DNA of 64,000 nucleotides from an uncultured Nitrospirota bacterium (GCA_937139405.1 CAKZPV010000001.1:62001-126000); one strand, 5' to 3'; positions 47,199 through 57,061 are shown, counted from the stretch's first letter. Notes: generated by a model not told the origin, from the letters alone. Translations and numbers: made by a program.

Positions 47199-47780
47199 TT
47201 CTGGTCATTATAGTGTAGTTGTTGGATATCTACATTATTTCTATTCCAAGGTTTAGAAGAGTAGCTTCGTTTAGTAGTGTGGTATTTAGAATGGGACATA
47301 AATAGGGAAATCGTTCATCAGTCATAAGGGGGAAAAGTTTTTATTTTTTCCGTCTGATAAAAAAGCAAGGATCGCATCAGGCCTAATGTATGTTGTTGGT
47401 TTGTGTGTGAAAGTCGTTGGGTTTGTTCCATTCCACCACTTATCCCATTCGTTCATTTCTCATGTATTAGTCATTAAAAAAATAGGATATACGTATACTT
47501 TAGCAAGAGTCTAATTTCCCCCTCGTGATGATGGTTCTCTCCTGTTTTCTGTCTCTCGCCATTTCGTTCAACGACGGTATCATCACACCTGCCCCCCACA
47601 GTCATATTCTTTGCATATTTCTCAACTGCTTAAACATGACACACCAAAATTATTCCGCATGAATATTTTTTTAAAATTTATGAATGTTGGTTGTTTCGAA
47701 GCAGTGTGTTTGCCACACATGAGTGAATTTTCTGGTTCGGGGCTCCATCTTCAATGGCAACATACTGGGATGGAGGCACC
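47199..47780. other. AT-rich intergenic region
   Basis: No gene seen. Contains a possible weak hairpin (GGAAAA...TTTTCC near 47333-47355) that might end the sorted-protein transcript, and the short palindrome TATACGTATA at 47488-47497. The 3' end carries the GGAGG of prsT. Confidence 0.4.
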
Positions 47781-50192
47781 ATGAAGGGGCAAATGTATGT
47801 GGGGCATGTTGTTATTCTGAGGTGGGGGTTGATGTGGTTTCCTCTTTTCCTGTTGTTTTTGAGTGGGTGTGGGAGTCCAGAGGAACGCAAAGGGTACTAC
47901 GTTGAGCAAGCCCAGGAGTATTTGGCCGACGGGAACTATCCTAAAGCTAGAGTGGCATTGAAGAACGCTGTCAGAATTGATCCAAAAGATACTCACGCCA
48001 TTTTCCTTTTGGCGCACGTCGCAGAAAAGGAAGAAAGCTGGCAACAAGCCTTTCGCTTGTATCTCAGAATTGTGGAATTGGAACCAACTCACCGTCGAGC
48101 GTCGACACGGGTGGCACGCTTTTATTTAGCTGGAAAGGTGACAGAGCAGGTTGCTGAAATGGCAGATGAGTTGTTGTCGCGTGATCCTCAAGACGCCTTT
48201 GGCGAATCGCTGCAAGCGGCAGTGTTGTCATTAAATGGGGAGAAGAACGCCGCATTGGCCAAGGCCGAAGCGGTTCTTGACCGAACACCCACAGAGGCGG
48301 ATACCTTAATTGTGTTAGCGGCAGTGTTGGCCTCAAATGATGAGCATCAAAAGGCTCACTCCCTATTACAGAGAGGTTTACTCGTTCAGCCTGATAATGT
48401 AGATCTTCTTAATTACCTGGCCACGACCTATGTCGGACAGGGTGCGTTCCAAGATGCGGGAAGGGTCTTTCTCCAATTGCTCAACCTCGAGCCGACCTCC
48501 TTCAAACATCGCAACAATTTGGCGATGATCTATCAGCAACTCAAAAAAACCAATCAAGCTGTCGTCCTTTTGCGAGAGGGAGTTGAGCTTGATCCGACCA
48601 ATGAAACTCGATGGAATAGTCTGATTCAGCATACAGAATCTGATCAGCGTGGATTGTTAATAGAGGAAGCTCTGGAAACCCTTCCGCATTCGATGATGCT
48701 TCGATTTTCTTTGGCTAAGCACTACGAAAAACATCAGGAAAGCGACAGGGCCCGCGCGCTTTACGAAGCTATTGTGTCGGAGGAGGAGCAACGTGGCCAA
48801 GGGCTGAAGGCCGAAGTGCAATTGGCCAAACTGGATTTTGTTGAGCAAAAGCAGGATTTAGCACAGATGCGTGTGGAAAAAGTCCTTCAAGAAAACCCCA
48901 GGCAATTCGATGCCTTGTTGCTAAAAGGAAAGATGGCCTTGGCCCAAAAGCAGGGGAAAGAGGCGGTTAGGGCGTTCCGAGTCGTTCAAAAGGATATGCC
49001 CAATCATAGCGGCATCCAGAGCTTTCTTGGGCAAGGACATTTGTTATCTGGAGAGTTTGAGCTGGCTCAAGAAAACTTCCAGAAAGCGGTGGGACTCAAT
49101 TCCCGACAATTTGACGCCTACAAGGCCTTGGCCCGCCTCTCCACTCGGAAGGGAAATCTTCAAGAAGCGCAAGGCTACTTGGAGTCCATTCTTGAGGCGG
49201 TGCCGACTCATGTGGAAACTCTCTGGTCTTTATTCGAAATACACTTGGCTCAACAACAGTGGTCACGTGCCAGTGAGACCATCTCACGGATGCAAAAAGC
49301 CGGAGGGTTGCCGTACCAAGTTGATCTAGCCAAAGGCCTCATGGCAGCGGCACGCAAGCAGTGGGATCTGGCAGTTCAAGCCTTTCACCGTGCACACCAG
49401 GCCCAACCCGATGACTTAGCCCCGCTGGCGGCATTGGTAAAAGTCGAATTTGGACGACATCAGCCCGAACAGGCGAAACGCTATTTGAAAAAAGTACTTG
49501 AAGAACATTCCGATCACCCGTTTGCGTCGGGCCTTCTTGGAGCGGTCTTCGTGCAACTGAAAGATATGCCTTCCGCTCTTTTAGCTCTTCAAAGGCAAAC
49601 CCAAATCAATCCTGCTTGGGTCGAACCCTGGAAGGATTGGGCCTCGTTGAAATGGGCACAGGGTAAAAAAGCCGAGGCATTAGATGTTCTTACGAGAGCC
49701 TTAACGCACAATTCGAATTCCCCAGCGTTGTTGAATTCCTTGGCTTCTTACTCTCAAGCGGATCAGAAGATTGATTCTGCCATTGGGGCATATGAAACCA
49801 TTCTTGGTGATAATCCGACCGACGTCTTGGCTGCGAACAATTTAGCGTATTTGTTAGCGGATAAACGTGGGGATCAACAGAGTTTGGAAAAAGCTTTAAC
49901 CTTAACTCGGGACTTTGAATCTAAAACAGAGAATCCGTTCTTGCTCGACACCCTCGCCTGGGTGTATTACAAGATGGGGCACCACAAGGAGGCTGCAAGT
50001 GTCTTGCGAAAAGCACTTGTCAAAGCCCCTGATCATCCGTTGATGAATTATCATTTCGGGTTGCTCATCCTCGAAGCTGGGGATCAACCCACCGCTCAAA
50101 AACACCTGGAAAAATCCCTACAAGGCGGGCAGAAATTTGAAGGCTTTGAAGAAGCGCGTCGTCTCGTAGCCGAATTTCAACATTCTTTTTAA
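47781..50192 (+). CDS. prsT: PrsT-like TPR lipoprotein of exosortase EPS systems
   Basis: 803 residues from the ATG at 47781 (GGAGG 4-5 nt upstream). A lipoprotein signal peptide ends LFLLFLSGC, making the Cys of GCGSPEERKG the lipidated residue. The rest is roughly twenty tetratricopeptide repeats, starting YYVEQAQEYLADGNYPKARV and continuing to the end (TAQKHLEKSLQGGQKF). This is the make-up of PrsT proteins of PEP-CTERM/exosortase loci, thought to be periplasmic or outer-membrane scaffolds linking EPS export and protein sorting. It starts the export operon and is followed after 14 nt by the exporter gene. Confidence 0.87.
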   Translation: MKGQMYVGHVVILRWGLMWFPLFLLFLSGCGSPEERKGYYVEQAQEYLADGNYPKARVALKNAVRIDPKDTHAIFLLAHVAEKEESWQQAFRLYLRIVELEPTHRRASTRVARFYLAGKVTEQVAEMADELLSRDPQDAFGESLQAAVLSLNGEKNAALAKAEAVLDRTPTEADTLIVLAAVLASNDEHQKAHSLLQRGLLVQPDNVDLLNYLATTYVGQGAFQDAGRVFLQLLNLEPTSFKHRNNLAMIYQQLKKTNQAVVLLREGVELDPTNETRWNSLIQHTESDQRGLLIEEALETLPHSMMLRFSLAKHYEKHQESDRARALYEAIVSEEEQRGQGLKAEVQLAKLDFVEQKQDLAQMRVEKVLQENPRQFDALLLKGKMALAQKQGKEAVRAFRVVQKDMPNHSGIQSFLGQGHLLSGEFELAQENFQKAVGLNSRQFDAYKALARLSTRKGNLQEAQGYLESILEAVPTHVETLWSLFEIHLAQQQWSRASETISRMQKAGGLPYQVDLAKGLMAAARKQWDLAVQAFHRAHQAQPDDLAPLAALVKVEFGRHQPEQAKRYLKKVLEEHSDHPFASGLLGAVFVQLKDMPSALLALQRQTQINPAWVEPWKDWASLKWAQGKKAEALDVLTRALTHNSNSPALLNSLASYSQADQKIDSAIGAYETILGDNPTDVLAANNLAYLLADKRGDQQSLEKALTLTRDFESKTENPFLLDTLAWVYYKMGHHKEAASVLRKALVKAPDHPLMNYHFGLLILEAGDQPTAQKHLEKSLQGGQKFEGFEEARRLVAEFQHSF

Positions 50193-50206
50193 GAAAAGGA
50201 TACTAT

Positions 50207-50875
50207 ATGGCTCAAGTGTATCTGGCCTTTTCCTTTCCAAGGCTCTCTTGTTTTCTTAGTCATCGGAATTTGCAGTATGTGGTGATATGTCTCGTGGGTT
50301 TCCAGGCATTTGGTCTGACCCTAGTGGATGTATCCCGAGCCCAATCCTCTGCTGGTGAGGATGAGATTCTTTCCACGTTCTCCCCTAATGAATCGAGCTA
50401 TCAAATTGGCCCTGAAGATATTTTGCAAATTTCGGTGTGGAAAGATGAAATTCTTTCTCGTGAAGTTATCGTCCGTCCTGATGGCTATATTACTTTTCCT
50501 TTGATCGGCGAGGTGAGTGCGGAAGGTCGCTCTGTTGGAAGCTTGGCGAAGGAAATGGATAAGCGACTGACAAAATTTGTATCAGATCCACGGATTACGA
50601 TTGGCGTTTCTCAAGTAAACAGTTTTAAGATTTTTGTGATTGGCAAAGTGAATAAGCCTGGCGGATTTCAAATTGGTCAATATACGGATGTGATGCAAGC
50701 GTTAAGTTTAGCGGGGGGAATGACGCCATTTGCCCGCGAAGGGTCGGTTAAAATCTTACGACGTAACAAAGAGCGTCAAGTCACCTTTCCTTTTGATTAT
50801 AGTGATGTGTTGAAAGGGGAAAATCTTGAGCAGAACATTGTGTTGCAACGAGGTGATATCGTCATGGTGCCGTAG
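50207..50875 (+). CDS. Wza/EpsE-like polysaccharide export protein
   Basis: 222 residues. A long N-terminal segment (about 1-45) ends in a hydrophobic stretch and DVSRAQSS; there is no lipobox Cys at the cleavage point, unlike many Wza proteins. YQIGPEDILQISVWKDEIL (about 65) starts the polysaccharide-export domain and VIGKVNKPGGFQIGQYTDVM (about 145) the SLBB domain. It would form the periplasmic/outer-membrane channel for the EPS. AAGGAT lies 6-7 nt before the ATG. Typical partner of the following barrel and chain-length genes. Confidence 0.88.
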   Translation: MAQVYLAFSFPRLSCFLSHRNLQYVVICLVGFQAFGLTLVDVSRAQSSAGEDEILSTFSPNESSYQIGPEDILQISVWKDEILSREVIVRPDGYITFPLIGEVSAEGRSVGSLAKEMDKRLTKFVSDPRITIGVSQVNSFKIFVIGKVNKPGGFQIGQYTDVMQALSLAGGMTPFAREGSVKILRRNKERQVTFPFDYSDVLKGENLEQNIVLQRGDIVMVP

Positions 50876-51357
50876 GGCTTAGAAACTTGATTTTTATCAT
50901 TCAGACTAATGTCTAGTGAGTAGAGCGCGTGTGAGTTTCGCTTTCGTCCTCCCCTCAAGTATTTATCGGGGATCCATCGGGAAGCAAAACCGTCTGTTTG
51001 CTCGACAGACACGTCGCACGCGCGATGGAGGCTGACTGATGCACGTAACAGGGCCCTCCCATACTCAGAGAACAAGGACCTCGAAAGATCTCGTAAAAAG
51101 CCCAGATTTTTTTGACCTTGGCATTGATCCTTGTCATGCTTCAGGATGACATCCACAGATTGTTTGTCTAGTGCGTTAAGGGTGAAATTAAAGTGATTGT
51201 GCCTATGGATGCAAGAGGGCGTTGAAGCCGTTGGATCTTGGGTGCAGTGAATTGAATTTGAAACAGGGGGGGATTTGTTTGACGAATTGTTTTCACGCTT
51301 AATTTCTGACTGAGGCATGAGGACAAGTTTTCCCACGTTGTACGCAAATTGTCTCTA
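50876..51357. other. Intergenic gap inside export operon
   Basis: About 480 nt. A minus-strand frame of 179 codons (50797-51336) overlaps the end of the exporter gene and shows no family features, so I do not call it. A small stem GTCTGT/ACAGAC lies at 50992-51010. The gap may hold an internal promoter. Confidence 0.4.
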
Positions 51358-52551
51358 ATGTGCAGGTCTTTCTATTTTCGATTGGTGTTGGTGTTTTGTG
51401 TTTGTGCATGTAGCTTTAGCGGTACTTCAACTACTTTTGGAGCGCAATGGTCTGTTGAGCCGCGGCTTCGAAGTGAAGGCCAATTTAAGGATAATCTCCT
51501 ATTAACGACTCTTTCCCATCATTCTGTGTGGGCGATGAAGATCAGTCCTAGTGTCGGTATGAGTTACGCCACAGAGATCTTGAACCTTAAGGGTAGTCCA
51601 AAATTTGAGTACGTCCGCTACTTTAGTCGGGACCCAATCGAGAAGACGTTTAATAATTATTATTTCCCTTTTTCCGGGTCGCACCGCACCGAAGTGGATC
51701 GCTTGGGTCTTGATGTGGCCATTAATCGGGATAATGCGTTGATCAGTGAATTGGATGAAACGGGTCTCGTGACCAATTTCACCCCTCGTAATTTCAGAAA
51801 TGTTCGAGGAGGCTGGGATCGATCCGTCACAGAACGAACGACGTTGAAGAGTAGCTATCAGTTTACCGATGTGAGCTATGATCGGGCACGTGGTTCCAAT
51901 TTGTTCGCCTATCAGGCACATACTGGAACGGTCGGGGCCGCCTATCAGTGGACAGAAGAAACGAGCTTTCACAGTACCGCGTGGTATACGAACTATCATG
52001 TGCCGCAGAATGGATTTCGCTCTCAAGCTCCCGGACTTGAACTTGGATTTTCTCAACGGATGTCCGAAACATTTTCCATTTCCGGTTCTGGTGGATTACG
52101 GTATGTTTGGACCACTTTTCCTGTGAATGGGCAGAGCCGAAAAAATACTGATCTGACGTGGTTGTTTAATGTGTCTCTGGATAGAGAATGGGAACGTTCG
52201 CATATAACCGTTCGATATAGCCGAACTCTGAATCCCTCCGGGCTTGGCATCTTATTTGTGACTGATCGCGTGGATCTAGGTGTGAATCATCAACTAACGC
52301 ATGCCTTGAGCATATCTCTGCGAGGCACGTTTTCTGATAATGATACGGTCGGGTCTTCATCTGACAGCCGTGGGATAGTCAATTCACGATATTGGCAAGT
52401 CGGTCCAACCATTTCCTGGCGAGTCACAGAATATTGGTCGTTTGATCTTTCCTATGACTATGTCCGCCTTGAAGGCAAGACGACTGCCGAGTCGAACGCT
52501 GTGATCATGGGACTAACGTATACGTGGCCGAAATGGGCAGTCTCTCGATAA
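51358..52551 (+). CDS. Outer-membrane beta-barrel protein, exosortase/EPS-locus type
   Basis: 397 residues from the ATG at 51358 (a TTG 9 nt upstream is possible; neither has a good ribosome site). Residues 1-28 form a signal peptide (FSGTSTTFGAQ). The mature protein is a series of alternating amphipathic strands, many ending in aromatic residues, and the last residues (GLTYTWPKWAVSR) form a terminal strand. This matches the uncharacterised barrel family conserved between exporter and chain-length genes in PEP-CTERM EPS loci, probably the outer-membrane pore or a partner of it. Confidence 0.82.
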   Translation: MCRSFYFRLVLVFCVCACSFSGTSTTFGAQWSVEPRLRSEGQFKDNLLLTTLSHHSVWAMKISPSVGMSYATEILNLKGSPKFEYVRYFSRDPIEKTFNNYYFPFSGSHRTEVDRLGLDVAINRDNALISELDETGLVTNFTPRNFRNVRGGWDRSVTERTTLKSSYQFTDVSYDRARGSNLFAYQAHTGTVGAAYQWTEETSFHSTAWYTNYHVPQNGFRSQAPGLELGFSQRMSETFSISGSGGLRYVWTTFPVNGQSRKNTDLTWLFNVSLDREWERSHITVRYSRTLNPSGLGILFVTDRVDLGVNHQLTHALSISLRGTFSDNDTVGSSSDSRGIVNSRYWQVGPTISWRVTEYWSFDLSYDYVRLEGKTTAESNAVIMGLTYTWPKWAVSR

Positions 52552-52563
52552 GGTGATGACCTG

Positions 52564-54297
52564 ATGGCAGAATCTCCACAATCGTTGGACCATTTTTTTG
52601 GCATTGCGCGTCGTCGGTGGGTACTCATAGGTCTCATCGGCGGTTTGGTTTTTAGTATTGCGGCCATGTTGGCGTTATTATTGCCTCCTGTCTATCGTTC
52701 TATGGCTACCATCCTAATTATCGAGCAGGAGATTCCTACAGATCTTATTCGTTCTACGGTCACAATATACGCGGATCAGCAAATTGAACGTATCAAGGCC
52801 AAAGTCTTGACCCGGTCCCAACTCTTGCCGATCATTAAAGAACATAATTTATATCCGGACCTGCTCACCCGAAAAAATTCGACTGCAGTTCTTGAAGAAT
52901 TTCTCCAGAACATTGCTATTGAAATGGTGAGTGCTGACGTCGTTGATAAACAAACGGGACGACCTACGCAGGCGACAATAGCTTTTACCCTCTCCTTCGA
53001 AGGCCCTACTCCTGAAAGTACTCAAAGAATTGCGAATGAATTAACTTCCCTATTTTTGAGTGAAAATCTCAAAAATCGAGAGCAACAAGTGCACGAAACC
53101 ACAGCTTTTTTGAAACAAGAGTCTGGCAAGCTATCGAATTCCCTCGGTCAATTAGAAGAGAAGATTGCTATCTTTAAGAAGAAGGCAAATGGAGCTCTCC
53201 CAGAATTGTTTCAAATGAACATGCAATTATTGAGTCAGGTCGAACGAGAAATAGTCAATGTCAATCAACAAGCACAGGTTCAGGAAGAACGCATCGTCTA
53301 TTTGGAAGGTGAAATCGTCAGGAATAAAAATTCGCTTGCAACGGGATTAGAGAATGGGAGTCTTGGCAAGCAGCTTCAACTTTTGCGAAGGCAATATTCC
53401 TCTATGGCTTCCTATCTGTCTACGGAACATCCGGACATCATAAAAATACAAGGAGAAATTCAGGCCTTGGAACAGCAAGGTGTCTCTCCTGTCACAGCAG
53501 GCGAACTTTCAACAAATCTTCGAGAAGAACGGTTACGATTAGCCAGTCTCCGTGAGAGCTATGGCGAAGATCATCCTGATATCATAAGGAGTCAGGCGAC
53601 GATAGGTCTGTTAAAACAAGAAATGATTGCAACCAAATCCTCTTCTTCGCGCCCTGCGGAAGGGATATGGGATGATCCAATTTATGTCAGTCTTCAAACT
53701 CAACTGGCTACTGCCAAATCAACTCTTGAGCATTTAAGGAAGAGCAAAGAGGGTTTGGGTGAGCAAGCTCGTAAATACGCGATGCGAGTCGAACGAACAC
53801 CTGAACTGGACCCAGAATATCAAACGCTTTTGCGTGATCGGGATAACGCCGCGCAAAAATTTCAGGAATACCGTTCTCGCCTTCTTGAGGCTCAGGTGGC
53901 TGAGGGGTTGGAATTGGAACGGAAGGGGGAGCGATTCTCTTTGGTTGAGCCTCCCCATATTCCGGATTCCCCCGTGCGACCCAATCGTAAAGCTATTCTC
54001 TTTTTGGGGCTGGTTCTGGCTTTTGCAGGTGGAATCGGCAGTGCGGCTTTGGCTGAGGCTTTGGATGGGTCGATCCATACTGTTGAGCGTTTGCGAGAGG
54101 TGGCCAACGTTCCTTTTTTAAGTGTCATTCCGTATTTGCCTACCCCGGAGCAGAAGCGAGCTAAGGTTAGGATGAGAGGTATGATTGGGGCTGGCGCCAT
54201 CGTCGCTACGTTGGTCTCCTTAGGAATGGTCCATCTCTTTTTGTTGCCGCTGGATGTGCTATGGTATGTGGCATTACGAAAAATGAGATTAGATTAG
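52564..54297 (+). CDS. Chain-length determinant protein (Wzz/GNVR type)
   Basis: 577 residues. A Wzz domain opens the protein (hydrophobic segment WVLIGLIGGLVFSIAAMLAL at about 19-38, then PPVYRSMATILI). A long coiled-coil region spans about 170-440, and the GNVR-like segment RTPELDPEYQTLLRDRDNA lies near 410. A second membrane segment (AILFLGLVLAFAGGIGSAAL, about 478) and an additional third one near the C-terminus (about 540-570) follow. It sets EPS chain length in the inner membrane with the kinase-like ATPase encoded next. AAGGTGAT lies before the ATG. Confidence 0.88.
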   Translation: MAESPQSLDHFFGIARRRWVLIGLIGGLVFSIAAMLALLLPPVYRSMATILIIEQEIPTDLIRSTVTIYADQQIERIKAKVLTRSQLLPIIKEHNLYPDLLTRKNSTAVLEEFLQNIAIEMVSADVVDKQTGRPTQATIAFTLSFEGPTPESTQRIANELTSLFLSENLKNREQQVHETTAFLKQESGKLSNSLGQLEEKIAIFKKKANGALPELFQMNMQLLSQVEREIVNVNQQAQVQEERIVYLEGEIVRNKNSLATGLENGSLGKQLQLLRRQYSSMASYLSTEHPDIIKIQGEIQALEQQGVSPVTAGELSTNLREERLRLASLRESYGEDHPDIIRSQATIGLLKQEMIATKSSSSRPAEGIWDDPIYVSLQTQLATAKSTLEHLRKSKEGLGEQARKYAMRVERTPELDPEYQTLLRDRDNAAQKFQEYRSRLLEAQVAEGLELERKGERFSLVEPPHIPDSPVRPNRKAILFLGLVLAFAGGIGSAALAEALDGSIHTVERLREVANVPFLSVIPYLPTPEQKRAKVRMRGMIGAGAIVATLVSLGMVHLFLLPLDVLWYVALRKMRLD

Positions 54298-54321
54298 CCG
54301 TCAAGATCTTCAAGGTAAAAG

Positions 54322-55089
54322 ATGGAACAAATTCAACAAGCTTTAAAGTTATTTAAGCGGTCACAGGGGCAACAGGATCATCAGGATTCGTTTCAGGGTG
54401 AACGCGATTATCAAGATTCGTTTGCTCATACCAAACGGGTCGCGCCTATCCCGTCTTCGTTAATTGCTCATCGTGTGCTCACGACCGCTCCTCGTGGTCC
54501 TTTTCTTGAGGCCTATAAAATTTTACGAATACAAATTCTTCATCGTCTACGAGAGAATAACTGGAGTATTATTGGGGTCACAAGCCCAGGGAGCGGGGAA
54601 GGAAAAACATTGGTGGCGGCCAATCTTGCCATTAGTATTGCTATGGAACCAAATCAAACGGCCCTTCTTATTGATGGAAATTTGCGAAACCCTCAGGTGC
54701 ATGAACTCTTTGGCATTGAAAATAAAGGGCTTGCGGATTTCCTATTAGATAATGTCTCTCTCCCAGATTTGCTTATTAATCCACAAATTGACCGGTTCTG
54801 TATTTTGCCCGCTGGGGGACCTTTACAGAATTCCGTTGAAGCCCTGACCTTGCCGAAGATGAAGAACTTTGTTGAGGAGATGAAACACCAGTACTCCTCT
54901 TGCATCGTTCTTTTTGATCTTCCTCCGATGTTAAATAACGCAGATGTGATTGGGCTTGCTCCTATGCTTGATGCTCTTGTGCTTGTTGTTGAGGCAAGTC
55001 GGACGACCGATAAAGATGTTAAAAAATCCATTTCGCTTTTAAATGGATCTCTTCCCATCGTCGGGACTATTTTGAACAAAGCCGGATAG
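54322..55089 (+). CDS. EPS tyrosine-kinase-like P-loop ATPase, probably degenerate
   Basis: 255 residues of the CpsD/BY-kinase family associated with exosortase loci. Walker A is VTSPGSGEGKT (about 92-102) and Walker B IVLFDLPPM (about 195). Two features differ from active BY-kinases: Walker A' reads LLIDGNLRNP, with Asn where the second Asp of DxDxR is expected, and the protein stops at ILNKAG with no Tyr cluster after the ATPase domain. It may act as a non-phosphorylating partner of the chain-length protein. The N-terminus has a short imperfect repeat (QDSF twice). It follows the chain-length gene by 24 nt. Confidence 0.85.
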   Translation: MEQIQQALKLFKRSQGQQDHQDSFQGERDYQDSFAHTKRVAPIPSSLIAHRVLTTAPRGPFLEAYKILRIQILHRLRENNWSIIGVTSPGSGEGKTLVAANLAISIAMEPNQTALLIDGNLRNPQVHELFGIENKGLADFLLDNVSLPDLLINPQIDRFCILPAGGPLQNSVEALTLPKMKNFVEEMKHQYSSCIVLFDLPPMLNNADVIGLAPMLDALVLVVEASRTTDKDVKKSISLLNGSLPIVGTILNKAG

Positions 55090-55259
55090 TGTTCAGAAAC
55101 CCTCCTTCTTTCTCTTGGTTTTAATTTCCGGGAAGGTATCCCTCGAATTGCCCCTACCTCGTGGTCTTAGGGAGGGTGCTTCTTTAGTGTGTAATTACGA
55201 AAGTATTATCACCCACAATAAAAACAGTTCTTTGTGCATGAGTGTTGCTCGAGTCTCTT

Positions 55260-55291
55260 CCTCTCCTTTCCAAAGAGAGGATAGAGGTGAG
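55260..55291. repeat. Degenerate copy of the CCTCCCCTT hairpin repeat
   Basis: CCTCTCCTTT/AAAGAGAGG forms a bulged stem followed by ATAGAGGTGAGG; it aligns with the tail of the element at 23148-23181 (AAGGGGAGG then ATCAAGGTGGGG) at about three quarters of positions. Confidence 0.45.
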
Positions 55292-55403
55292 GCCGATGCT
55301 TTCGCTATGATATTCTCACTCATTGAAAGACGATTGTCCCGCAGTTGAGAAACAGGCCGTTGGTCCGATTGCTGGTCGTGATGACCGTTCCTCCCCTGAC
55401 TTT

Positions 55404-55436
55404 GCTCTCTCTCCCTTGCGAGAGTGGCGCGAGAGC
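55404..55436. repeat. Hairpin GCTCTC...GAGAGC
   Basis: Outer arms GCTCTC (55404-55409) and GAGAGC (55431-55436), with an inner stem CTCTC/GAGAG (55409-55413, 55420-55424). The two stems are alternatives. No T-run follows, so a terminator is unlikely. Confidence 0.4.
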
Positions 55437-55504
55437 AGCCAGTGTTGTATCGGTTTGAAATGACACTACTCCTGTTCCCGAAAAACGCTTTCTAAGAGAC
55501 GTTC

Positions 55505-56869
55505 ATGTACGAATCATTTTACGGATTAAGCGAAAAACCTTTTTCCATCTTTCCTGATCATCGGTTTCTTTTTCTCAATCAACGGTACAAACTAGCAATA
55601 AGTCTCCTAGAATTTGGAGTACTCAATCATAACGGGATGATTCTTTTGACAGGAGATCCCGGAACTGGGAAGACGACTCTCCTCCAAGCCATTCTTAGCA
55701 ATCTCGATAATACCGTGATCGTGGGGATGTTACCCTTTACGCAGGATAAAGGAAGTAGCATTTTGCCTTGGGTGTTAGAAGCGTTTGACGTGAAACCCAA
55801 TAACCAGAGTGCTGCTGGAATGTTCAAAGCGTCTGCCGAGTTTTTCACCAAAACTACTGAAGGCAACAAGAGTGCGTTCCTTGTGGTAGATGAATCACAA
55901 AATCTCGAAGGAGATCAGTTGGAAGAACTCCGTCTCCTTTTTAACCTGAATGATCAACATAGGGTTAGATTCCAGCTTCTTCTAGCTGGCCATACTCAAT
56001 TGCGGGAAAGGCTTCAGGATCCGAAGTTGTCGGCCTTCGTCCAACGGATCGGGGTGGATTTTTGCCTTGAACCGTTTGATCGACAAGATACCCGGGCCTA
56101 CATTCTTCATCGAGTGCAAACTGCGGGGGGACTTTCCTCTCTCTTTCCGGAGACAACGTGTGACATGGTGTATGATTCGACCAAGGGAAACCCTCGCCTC
56201 ATTAATCAACTCTGTGAAACGAGTTTGCTGTATGGGTTTTCTGAGCACATGAAGTCTATTTCTGAGAATGTCGTTGCGAAGGCCGCAAAAGATCGATTGC
56301 AAGGTGGCCTCTTACCTCTCACTCACATTGCCGAAATTACTTGTTCTCCAGAAGAGGAGAGTGACCTAGAATCGATGATTTCTGAAAAAGAACTCTCTTT
56401 ACATATCCCGATCAGCTCTGGCGAGTCTGGCATTCCCATGCAAGATTCTCCGCGCCGGTGGGAGGAAGCTATGAGATTGAAGGAGCAAGGTTGGTATCTA
56501 GAGGCCATTCGAAGTTTGAAGACTCTTGCCGCATATTCGGCTTACCATCGGAAGGGGTGGTTTCAGGTGGGCAAGTGTTATCTGGCGCTAGAGAGACCTC
56601 AAGAGGCTATCGAGGCATTTCAGGTTGCGCTTGGCGATACCCCTGAGCAATCTCCGGAATCGGCTCCCATCTACCATGCCATTTGGCAGGTCTTCACAGC
56701 CCTGGGGCGGCATGAAGAGGCCAAACGATATGCTGATCTCACGTCGCTCACGGACCCCAGCTTCGTCCCCTGCGCCAACCCTAAATTCCATTCATCGCCA
56801 CCATCCAACACTGCCCTTCACCAAGCCCCCAAGCGTTCGTGGTTTTCAAGAATTTTCCACTCGAAGTGA
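55505..56869 (+). CDS. ExeA-like AAA ATPase of exosortase/EPS locus
   Basis: 454 residues. The N-terminus MYESFYGLSEKPFSIFPDHR is typical for ExeA/PEP-CTERM-locus secretion ATPases. Walker A is LTGDPGTGKTTLLQ (about 48), Walker B FLVVDESQNL (about 125), and NPRLINQLCE (about 234) is the sensor-2 region. From about residue 310 the protein has two TPR-like repeats (WEEAMRLKEQGWYLEAI; GWFQVGKCYLALERPQEAIE) and a basic tail. It probably energises or organises EPS/protein export. It is the last gene of the export group, separated by 415 nt from the kinase-like gene. Confidence 0.87.
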   Translation: MYESFYGLSEKPFSIFPDHRFLFLNQRYKLAISLLEFGVLNHNGMILLTGDPGTGKTTLLQAILSNLDNTVIVGMLPFTQDKGSSILPWVLEAFDVKPNNQSAAGMFKASAEFFTKTTEGNKSAFLVVDESQNLEGDQLEELRLLFNLNDQHRVRFQLLLAGHTQLRERLQDPKLSAFVQRIGVDFCLEPFDRQDTRAYILHRVQTAGGLSSLFPETTCDMVYDSTKGNPRLINQLCETSLLYGFSEHMKSISENVVAKAAKDRLQGGLLPLTHIAEITCSPEEESDLESMISEKELSLHIPISSGESGIPMQDSPRRWEEAMRLKEQGWYLEAIRSLKTLAAYSAYHRKGWFQVGKCYLALERPQEAIEAFQVALGDTPEQSPESAPIYHAIWQVFTALGRHEEAKRYADLTSLTDPSFVPCANPKFHSSPPSNTALHQAPKRSWFSRIFHSK

Positions 56870-56882
56870 TCGCGGTTCTATT

Positions 56883-56901
56883 TAAGGTGTCAGGAACCTT
56901 A
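56883..56901 (+). terminator. Terminator after export genes
   Basis: TAAGGT-GTCAGGA-ACCTTA hairpin starting 14 nt after the ATPase stop codon, followed by an AT-rich TATATTTATT tract. Short stem, but well placed between convergent genes. Confidence 0.5.
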
Positions 56902-57061
56902 TATATTTATTGCGTTCAACTCCTCGTAGATTTCTGGGGGGTTGGTTTATGAGAATCGAAAATGATTGATCCAGCAAATGGTTTCTGCTACATACGTGAT
57001 TTTTTGAAAAAAGCAGTATACTCGTCTCAGAGCGATCAAGCGCCTCATCTCTTTCGCGTCT

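Larger units (their letters stand above)
55090..55504. other. Intergenic region with three hairpin elements
   Basis: About 415 nt, no gene. It contains hairpins at 55260-55280 (degenerate relative of the 23148 repeat) and 55404-55436, and T-rich DNA. They may be decayed copies of dispersed repeats. The ATPase gene that follows has only a modest ribosome site. Confidence 0.45.

Noticed and set aside
50797-51336. 179-codon minus-strand ORF overlapping the exporter gene end
   Set aside because: It overlaps a confident gene, is opposite to the operon and shows no domain; probably chance.
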